NCBI GenBank assembly: GCA_965213735.1
Contig: CBDCAB010000006.1
Location: forward strand, 248,001-312,000
Reading direction: 5' to 3'
From: CALDTK01 sp965213735
GTDB lineage: Bacteria; Bacteroidota; Bacteroidia; Chitinophagales; Saprospiraceae
DNA length: 64,000 nt
The translations under genes were made by a program, and so were the position numbers. Each line of letters starts with the position of its first letter. Within the stretch, counting starts at the first letter, position 1. Below, one piece after another: positions 52,462 through 59,307 of this stretch. The notes beneath the pieces were generated by a model. That model was not told the DNA's origin, searched no databases, and worked only from the letters and a program-made list of their open reading frames with translations.

Positions 52462-53664
52462 TTACTGCCCATCTGGGGTTAATGTTTTCTCAAATTCTTC
52501 TTTATTCGCACGTGAGGCTTCATTTGCGTCATCACGTGCGCCACGAACGCGCGCCACATAGCTTTCGCGAAAAGCACGGATGCGCTCGTGACGAAGATCG
52601 AGTAATTCTTTAGCTTCTTCGATTTCCTCAACCTCAGCTTCCGAGGCGGTGGCGCGCCCAGCGAGGAGCTTATTCAGCTGACTGCGCTCGTTGGTGATCA
52701 TCATGTTGACGCAGTTTTGGGCCTCTCCAATGCCAGAAATCGCGTTGGCGTTGTTGCTGAGCGTAGTGTTGAGGCGTTCTTGCATCGCATCAATTCGATT
52801 TTGCAGGCGCCACATACTCTCGGCCAGCCGTTCGCCACCATTAGGATCATAATCCAGAAATTTGCCCCCGCCCGCTTCAGCAACCGCTTGAAGCTGCGCA
52901 CGATCATCTCCAGTGAGGTCAAACCCGACGATATTGACCACGAGCTTCAGATTGCCTTGATTGACGCGTCGCGCCACGGCCACAGGGTCGCCCCCACAGG
53001 TTTCCTTGCCATCACTCACTACCCAGAGCACCTGCTCCCCCTCGTTTTGCGCAGCTGAGAGATTGCCTGCAGCCTCCTCAATGGCGGCGGCAAGAGGAGT
53101 CCAACCCGTCGGCGAAATCTTCTCGAGTGCCGCTCGTATGTCGCCCCGATTCGGCGTGGCCAGCGAGTAAGCAGTTTCTACTCCAGCACAAGAAGTCTCT
53201 TTTCCAGAGGCAGAATTATCACCGCGATGCCCAAACGCGACTAGCCCTACACGCACATCTTTCGGTAGGCGATCTAGTAATTCCAGCGTCGCCTCCCGCG
53301 CAGAAGCCATCTTGGTGGAGTTGCCCAGTTTGGCACCCATCGAACCACTAGCATCCACGGCAATGATGAGCTGACGGAGCTTCGGTGCACCCTCATCACG
53401 TGGAGTAGCGTTGGGGTCGGCTACATCCAAATTCACATCCTGAAAGCAGCTCCGTGGATCATTGTCCCCGACAGCCTTGCGAAAAGACGCATTGCTGATG
53501 TCAGTTTGCTGGTCGGGCAAGCCAGTCTCATCCAGCGCATCATCGCCAACTTGCGTCTCACTGCCAGCTTCTCCATTAGCGTTGCAGCCTATCCACAGCA
53601 GCAAACTTAGGATTAGCGCTACTTGAAGAGGAAGATGTAGGATGTTGTTTCGTTTGTATTTCAT
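52462..53664 (-). CDS. VWA-domain lipoprotein
   Basis: A 400-residue lipoprotein: signal peptide with lipobox ending LLLWIGC, an acidic linker, a von Willebrand A domain (about 95-285) with a complete MIDAS (DASGSMG, the TPLA Thr, VVSDGKETC), and a C-terminal charged coiled coil (about 290-400). It is likely periplasmic or surface-anchored and binds a protein partner through Mg2+. No partner gene is adjacent. No TAnnTTTG promoter was seen upstream. Confidence 0.85.
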   Translation of the reverse strand: MKYKRNNILHLPLQVALILSLLLWIGCNANGEAGSETQVGDDALDETGLPDQQTDISNASFRKAVGDNDPRSCFQDVNLDVADPNATPRDEGAPKLRQLIIAVDASGSMGAKLGNSTKMASAREATLELLDRLPKDVRVGLVAFGHRGDNSASGKETSCAGVETAYSLATPNRGDIRAALEKISPTGWTPLAAAIEEAAGNLSAAQNEGEQVLWVVSDGKETCGGDPVAVARRVNQGNLKLVVNIVGFDLTGDDRAQLQAVAEAGGGKFLDYDPNGGERLAESMWRLQNRIDAMQERLNTTLSNNANAISGIGEAQNCVNMMITNERSQLNKLLAGRATASEAEVEEIEEAKELLDLRHERIRAFRESYVARVRGARDDANEASRANKEEFEKTLTPDGQ

Positions 53665-53822
53665 CGTTGAGGATTAGTGGTTGGGGTTTAAATGCACAAC
53701 CCATTGCTGGTGCAAGTGTAGCATCCTCCTCGGCCACGACCTACCCTACAAAAGCTCTACATTTCACCTAATCGATTGAGTATCAAATTATAATGCCATT
53801 TCATCTTTTCGCGGAAGCACCG

Positions 53823-53843
53823 GTTTTGCCGAAAGGCGAAGCC
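53823..53843 (+). repeat. 15-mer copy 4 fused to a GNA mini-hairpin
   Basis: Exact GTTTTGCCGAAAGGC (53823-53837) whose last three bases also start GGC-GAA-GCC (53835-53843), so a GAAA-loop and a GAA-loop hairpin share one arm. Intergenic, about 45 bp before the TPR-HTH gene. Confidence 0.85.
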
Positions 53844-53887
53844 CAGGAATTCCACAGTGGCGACTGTAGCCATTACCTTGTCGCGCG

Positions 53888-55801
53888 TTGATATGTACTT
53901 CAGTGCCAAGGTCACTCCGCCTGTTGCTGTCCGTCTTGAGCCACCTCATCATCTTTGGATTGACGGCGCAGGAATCGGATTACGCACACGTCCATCTCCA
54001 ATTGGCTCGTGCAGCGTCTGAGCCCGATGTGCAAGTTGAGCATTGGTGCAAAACAGCGCATGTGCTCGGCTGCCGGATTGGTCGCTTGAGTCTCGCTCGC
54101 AAGCACGGCCAGTGGCAGAGGTTCGACTCCTTGTTGGCCGAAGCTCCTGTGGATGTTACCCACCCGCAGCTCGGGCCGTACATCACCATCGAACGACTTA
54201 CCGGTCTGCTCGAGCGAGGACAATTCGACCGGCACTTCGCACTCAGCGACAGTCTTTTACAGCTTTCGCCAAAACCGCACCTAAGTCTGCTGGCAACCGT
54301 GCACGGACAACGCGGCCTCATCCATCTTTACCAAGGCGATTATCCCTCGGCATTGTCGGCACTATTCGAGGCGCGCCGCATCTATACCCAGTTGAATGAT
54401 GCTTACGGGCTTGCGCAAACCGACCATAACCTGGCATTGGTACACGGGGCAACGAAAGGATATGCGGAGGCCCTCCGTTCAGCTAAGCGTGCAATGGCTG
54501 AGTTTCAGCGACTTGGCGTAGCGGAGCAACTGACCATGAGTTTCAATGTGGGCAACATCTACGCGCTGCAAAAACGTGGTGACTCTGCACGACATTTCTA
54601 CCACCGCGCACTCAAGCTGGCCGAAGCAGATCGTAGCCGCGGCGCCATCTACAATGCCATCGGAGCTGTCTTTGTCGACGATCTTGAGGCAGCTTCCACA
54701 AGCAGTCTTATTGCACACACAGACAGTGCAGCATTTTACCTGCGGGAGGCGCTTGGCTACAGGCGAAATGCCTCAGATGTGCGTGGTCAGGCTTACACGC
54801 AGCTAAACATGGCGAGGTACTTCATGGCTCGCGAGCATTTTGACTCAGCGCGCCACCACGCTAGCGCAAGCCTCGTCGTTGCAGATAGCTTACAATTGCT
54901 CGACGTCAAAAGAGAACTGTTTGCACTCATCGCCAAACTCGAGGCTGAGGCAGATCGCGCAGTTTCGGCCGTGAACTATGCACGGCGTGAGGCGCAGCTA
55001 AAGGATTCGCTGCTGGGCGCCGAACAGATGCGGAGCTTCCTGGCCATTGTCAATGGCGGCGACTCTTCTCTAGAGCCAATGCGCTGGAATTACAAGCTCC
55101 TGCTCGCTAGTGGGATTGGAGTTATATTCATAGTTTTCTTATTTATCTGGCGGCACCGAACGCGCATTTCGCGTCAACAATCCACAGAGTTGGCAGCTTC
55201 GACAGACGCAGCTTTGGCAGGAGTTACCCAAGCGCAGGCTGAAGACGGAGAGCAGCACGAGGCAGTGGAAGCAGAACTCACCTCGCCACCTACGCAAAAC
55301 ATGAGTGCTGACATTGCTGAAGCGGAAATTCCCGGTGTAGACCCTGATATACCCAACGTGGTAGCCGTTGAGCGCGAGCTAGCCGAAGTGCGTCGTGAGC
55401 TAGTTGCTGCGCGCATGGAACTGGCCAGCGATGAGGCCTTTTATCGCGACTTGATGAGCTACCTCAATCAATTGCAACCCGATCCCACTCAGGAGACGCT
55501 GCGCCGCTTGCGGAGTACGATCAATCAGCACCAGCAATTTCACAGCAACTGGCGCGATACCATGGAGCATTTCCGTAGTGTGCAGCCGACGTTCTTTGAA
55601 GAGTTGCGCGGACGCTCCGATAGCCTCACTCCGGGCGATGTGCGTCATGCAGCATTCGTACGGCTAGGGCTTTCGGCTAAGGAGGTGGCGGGGATGCTGC
55701 ACGTTAAGTACACAACTGTAGAAATGTCCCGCTACCGGCTCAAGAAAAAGCTAGAACTCGGCAAGGATGAAGATTTATATGGCTTCCTCCTTAGCCTGTA
55801 G
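53888..55801 (+). CDS. TPR-repeat membrane regulator with C-terminal HTH
   Basis: A 637-residue protein of a class common in Bacteroidota: signal peptide, periplasmic TPR repeats (about 60-370; GLIHLYQGDYPSALSALFEAR, DHNLALVHGATKGYAEALRS), one transmembrane helix (about 402-422, YKLLLASGIGVIFIVFLFIW), an acidic linker, a coiled segment and a LuxR-like helix-turn-helix at the end (RHAAFVRLGLSAKEVAGMLH, TVEMSRYRLKKKL). It probably transmits a periplasmic signal directly to DNA. TTG 53888 is used; GTG 53903 would give a shorter signal peptide and is equally possible. Exact 14-mer copy at 54262-54275 (read L-S-P-K-P). Confidence 0.85.
   Translation: MICTSVPRSLRLLLSVLSHLIIFGLTAQESDYAHVHLQLARAASEPDVQVEHWCKTAHVLGCRIGRLSLARKHGQWQRFDSLLAEAPVDVTHPQLGPYITIERLTGLLERGQFDRHFALSDSLLQLSPKPHLSLLATVHGQRGLIHLYQGDYPSALSALFEARRIYTQLNDAYGLAQTDHNLALVHGATKGYAEALRSAKRAMAEFQRLGVAEQLTMSFNVGNIYALQKRGDSARHFYHRALKLAEADRSRGAIYNAIGAVFVDDLEAASTSSLIAHTDSAAFYLREALGYRRNASDVRGQAYTQLNMARYFMAREHFDSARHHASASLVVADSLQLLDVKRELFALIAKLEAEADRAVSAVNYARREAQLKDSLLGAEQMRSFLAIVNGGDSSLEPMRWNYKLLLASGIGVIFIVFLFIWRHRTRISRQQSTELAASTDAALAGVTQAQAEDGEQHEAVEAELTSPPTQNMSADIAEAEIPGVDPDIPNVVAVERELAEVRRELVAARMELASDEAFYRDLMSYLNQLQPDPTQETLRRLRSTINQHQQFHSNWRDTMEHFRSVQPTFFEELRGRSDSLTPGDVRHAAFVRLGLSAKEVAGMLHVKYTTVEMSRYRLKKKLELGKDEDLYGFLLSL
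54262..54275 (-). repeat. 14-mer GTTTTGGCGAAAGC, exact copy 8
   Basis: Exact minus-strand copy inside the TPR-HTH regulator gene, read L-S-P-K-P. Confidence 0.9.
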
Positions 55802-56106
55802 CAGCTCTTGCCCCCGAATCAGCCATTGGCTCTTCTGAGAAAAGGCGCTCTAAAAGTTCCTCGTGTGGGCCTCTAGCGAATGCTTGAGGACCTACATGTA
55901 ATTAAGTGAATCTCCCACGTTTAGCAAATTAATAGACGATCCGGATTTAAGCAAGCGCTAAACTTCAGTTATCAATTTCGCTGTCCATAATAGCGCCCGC
56001 AGCAAAGCAATTATATCTACATAATCCGAAGAAATTATCCTCTCATCTATACGCTTTAGATAACGCGCTTTATCCGGCAGCAGGCCAATCCGATCCCACC
56101 TGCAGC

Positions 56107-56336
56107 GCCGCAGGCACAGGCGTCCCACCTGCAGCGCCGCAGGCTCTTCACGCCGTAGGCTAATTGCGTCCCACCTGCAGCGCCGCAGGCTTCCTTAGCG
56201 CCGCGGGCTTGTTACCGCCGGAGGCTCTTGCGCCGCAGGCTCTTCACGCCGTAGGCTAATTGCGTCCCACCTGCAGCGCCGCAGGCTTCCTTAGCGCCGC
56301 GGGCTTCTTACCGCCGGAGGCTCTTGCGCCGCAGGC
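56107..56336 (+). repeat. GNA mini-hairpin array C
   Basis: Twelve GCC-NNN-GGC units start at 56107, 56136, 56152, 56182, 56200, 56217, 56232, 56248, 56278, 56296, 56313 and 56328, spaced 15-18 nt except where a longer TAATTGCGTCCCACCTGCA linker gives 29-30. Loops are GCA, GTA, GGA or GCG. The segments 56136-56240 and 56232-56336 are direct copies, offset 96 bp with one difference. The right end encodes the last codons of the broken PD-(D/E)XK gene (PAAQEPPAVRSPRR), so the array has grown into a gene's 3' end. The 300 bp before it (55802-56100) hold nothing recognisable. Confidence 0.85.
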
Positions 56337-57853
56337 TTCCCCTCCACCCAATCTATCACCTCTCTCATCTCAACATCAAAAGAGATTTCTAGCTCAACCA
56401 CCTCTCGCTCGTCATCTGTGTAGGCTTGGCTGTTGCCGCGCGATCGAATTTGCGCCAAAGCCTCAGCGGCCGTGCCACCGAGCTTGAGCTCCAGGATGTA
56501 CACGTAGTCGGGCACCTCCACCACGATATCAGCCCGACCGCGAGCCGTAGACACTTCAGAGCGGGTGTAAAGACCAAGCACCGTGAAGGTGGTGTGGATG
56601 ATCGCATGCACCATCGCCTCGCTTTGCCGCTGCCACAGTTGGTGCGGTACGGAGGCTAAGCTCACGTTAATGATCTCGATGATGGTGTCGAGGTCGCGGG
56701 CGCAGAAAGCTTTGTACAAGCGATCAATGCGTGTGCTGGCGGGCTCGTAATCGCCAAAACCATACTCGTCCAGGAGGGCATAGAGAAATGTCTGGCGCAC
56801 TTCTTCATTGGGATAGTCGAGCAGTAACTGGCCCGTGGTAGGCATAACTTCTTTTACGGTGAGGTAGCCTGCCTGAAACAGTATCGCTACAGGATTTAGC
56901 TGTGCAAGATTGAAGCTAGTGAGGTCAAGCTTGCGGACAGTGGTCGGGGCAACATCATAGTCTGACTTGTGCGTGAGGAGCTTGGTGACGAAGGTGGGCG
57001 TTCCGGATTCTGCCCAGTAGTTGTCGAGCTCGCCTGTCTCGAGAAATTGAAGGAGCGACCAAGGATTGTAAACCCGCTCGTGCCTCCCCTAAGCGTAGCC
57101 ATTGTACCACTCCCGAATAGCCTCACGTGTGAAGCCGGTGTCGCTTAATTGTTCTCCAAAGTTTGCCTCTAGCTCTTCCTGTGTTATTCCAACCACCGTA
57201 TATGCCGCTGGGTGGAGCGTGAGGTTGCGGAGGTTGTTCAATTCAGAGAACAGCGACACTTTAGAAAACGCAGATACTCCGGTAATAAACACCAACTCTA
57301 AATATGGGTCAGCATCTTTGAGTACAGCATAAAAGTTTCGCAAGGCATCACGATTTGTCTCGGCCTGCGGAATGTCGTGGATGTAATCAATAATAGGCTT
57401 GTCGTATTCGTCTATGAGAAGAACGACTTTACCGGAAGGCGAACTTTGAGCGAGGTGGAAGATAAATTCCCGGAACATCAGCTTGAGAGTGAGCCCCTGC
57501 GGCATCTCAATGCCTCGTCTGTCAATAATGCTGTGCAATTCATGCAGTAAGGCAGCTGTAACGCCTAGGTTCTCGTAGTCCATGCTCGAGAATTTGAGCC
57601 AGATCACCGGCCTCTGCTTTTCAGCAAAATCCCAATGCTCCCCCGCCCAAAGCCCATCGAATAGCTCCTCGCTGCCTGAGTACAGCTCGTTGATAGTCGA
57701 CACCGTCACCGATTTGCCGAACCTCCTTGGCCGAGACAGAAACAGATATCCCCCATTCTCGATAAGCCGGCAGATATGCTCGGTCTTGTCGACATACTGA
57801 AAGCCTTCTTCCCGAATTTTGCGAAAGTCTTGAAGGCCGATGGCATACTTCAC
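56291..57853 (-). pseudogene. AAA-ATPase-like / PD-(D/E)XK (DUF1703-type) gene with internal amber codon
   Basis: A 520-codon gene of the Bacteroidota AAA-ATPase-like family (FLSRPRRFGKSVTVSTINELY as Walker A region, VVLLIDEYDKPII as Walker B) with a C-terminal PD-(D/E)XK nuclease domain (RADIVVEVPDYVYILELKLGG). A TAG at 57089-57091 interrupts it after REWYNGYA; the frame continues unchanged with GRHERVYNPWSLLQFLE. Relatives have a Trp or another residue at this point, so a single TGG-to-TAG change explains it. Either it is a recent pseudogene, two separate products, or a sequence error. The C-terminus is encoded by array C. Confidence 0.85.
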
Positions 57854-57979
57854 GGCAACGAAGATAGGATAGCTAGCTGGTGCGGATGATGCTCACGCCA
57901 GTGTAGTCGCCCCGCCCGCCTCAGCCCGCTGCTAGCCGACCAGATGATGTGGATATACACACGTGAATGACGCTTTTAA

Positions 57980-58010
57980 GGCACACCGCTCGGAAGCGGT
58001 CGAACGTGCC
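57980..58010. other. Nested hairpin in the fabH upstream region
   Basis: ACCGCT-CGGA-AGCGGT (57985-58000) inside outer arms GGCAC (57980-57984) and GTGCC (58006-58010). No T-run follows. It may be a regulatory or processing structure, or part of the neighbouring repeat element. Confidence 0.45.
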
Positions 58011-58020
58011 AAGCCCTAAC

Positions 58021-58189
58021 ACCCTTTGCGAACCTTGCGTCCCCCTTTGCGCCCTTTGCGATACCCTCACCCCCAGCACAGCCCCCAGAACAGCAAAAAC
58101 GCCGTAGGCCAAAAAACGCCGTAGGTTCAAACCGCCGGAGGCTTCCCCGCCGGAGGCCCCCCCGCCGCAGGCCTCCCCCCGCCAAAGGC
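58021..58189 (+). repeat. GNA mini-hairpin array D
   Basis: A leader of CCTTTGCG-type repeats (58021-58063), the ATACCCTCACCCCCA segment and a head ending AACAGCAAAAAC (about 58090-58100) precede six units starting at 58101, 58118, 58134, 58149, 58164 and 58181 (spacing 15-17). Stems are GCC/GGC with one GCC/GGT; loops are GTA, GTA, GGA, GGA, GCA and AAA. The array ends 51 bp before the fabH ATG. Its order (leader, head, units, then a gene start) is the same as in array A. Confidence 0.8.
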
Positions 58190-58240
58190 TCCCCAAATGC
58201 CCCCGCTCCCCTAAATTCCCGCTTCGCTAATCCTCCCACC

Positions 58241-59305
58241 ATGAAATACGCACATATCGCAGGTATGGGACACTACGTCCCCGAAACTATCGTCTCCAAC
58301 CACGACCTCACCAAAGTCATGGACACCACCGACGAGTGGATTCGCGAACGAACGGGGATCGAGCAGCGGCGCTACGGCACAAAAAGCCGTGACACCACCT
58401 CCACCATGGGAGCCGAAGCCGCCCGTAGAGCCTGCAGCAACGCAGGTATCGAGGTCACCGACATCGACTTCATCATTTTCGCTACCCTCTCACCTGATTA
58501 TTACTTTCCAGGCTGCGGCGTACTCGTGCAACGCGAACTCGGCATCACCGACAGCGCCTGTGGAGCACTCGATGTGCGCAACCAATGCACTGGATTTATC
58601 TACGCCCTCAGCGTGGCCGACAAATTCATCCGCTCAGGTGTCTACAACAACATTCTCGTAATCGGGGCTGAAATGCACTCCATGGGGCTCGACTTCTCCA
58701 CCGCCGGCAGAGGCGTCACCGTAATTTTTGGTGACGGAGCCGGCGCCGCTATCGTGCAGCCGAGTGATAAGCCAGGCATCCTCGCCGATGCCCTCCACTC
58801 CGACGGTACCTATGCCGAAAAACTCGCCATGCTCAGCCCCGGCAGCCACGGGGGCAAACACCTGCGCGAGCAAGGTGACGAGCGCGATTGGGGATTCGCC
58901 CCACAAGAAGACTACGGCGGCATCTTCGCCACCCAAACCATGCTCGACAATGGCGAATTCTATCCCGTCATGGAAGGACAGTTCGTCTTCAAACTGGCAG
59001 TACAAAAATTTCCCGAAGTGATAGGTGAGGTTTTGGCGAAAGCTGAACTAGCAATCTCCGATATAGATATGCTCATCCCGCACCAGGCCAACCTCAGAAT
59101 CGCCCAATTCGTACAGCGCAGCCTCAAGCTAGACGACGACCAGGTGTACAACAACATCCAGCGCTATGGCAATACCACCGCCGCTAGCGTACCCATTGCC
59201 CTCAGCGAAGCCGTAGCAGAAGGTAAAGTCAACCGCGGAGACGTAGTGGTATTAGCAGCCTTCGGCAGTGGATTTACCTGGGGCGCCAGTGTGCTACGCT
59301 ACTAA
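58241..59305 (+). CDS. 3-oxoacyl-ACP synthase III (FabH-like)
   Basis: A 354-residue thiolase-fold condensing enzyme. The catalytic triad is present: C116 (RNQCTGFIYALS), H281 (IPHQANLRI) and N311 (RYGNTTAASVP). FabH starts fatty acid chains by joining an acyl-CoA to malonyl-ACP. At 354 residues it is longer than E. coli FabH (about 317), with an insertion around 195-245 (SPGSHGGKHLREQGDERDWG), so it may be a FabH paralogue with another acyl primer. ATG 58241 follows array D. Convergent with the FG-GAP gene (2 bp apart). Exact 14-mer copy at 59030-59043 (read V-L-A-K-A). Confidence 0.9.
   Translation: MKYAHIAGMGHYVPETIVSNHDLTKVMDTTDEWIRERTGIEQRRYGTKSRDTTSTMGAEAARRACSNAGIEVTDIDFIIFATLSPDYYFPGCGVLVQRELGITDSACGALDVRNQCTGFIYALSVADKFIRSGVYNNILVIGAEMHSMGLDFSTAGRGVTVIFGDGAGAAIVQPSDKPGILADALHSDGTYAEKLAMLSPGSHGGKHLREQGDERDWGFAPQEDYGGIFATQTMLDNGEFYPVMEGQFVFKLAVQKFPEVIGEVLAKAELAISDIDMLIPHQANLRIAQFVQRSLKLDDDQVYNNIQRYGNTTAASVPIALSEAVAEGKVNRGDVVVLAAFGSGFTWGASVLRY
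59030..59043 (+). repeat. 14-mer GTTTTGGCGAAAGC, exact copy 9
   Basis: Exact copy inside the FabH-like gene, read V-L-A-K-A. Confidence 0.9.
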
Positions 59306-59307
59306 AT

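Noticed and set aside
56107..56336. Regularly spaced repeats resembling a CRISPR array
   Set aside because: Units are 9 nt with spacing of 15-18 nt, spacers are themselves repeated, and no cas genes are present.
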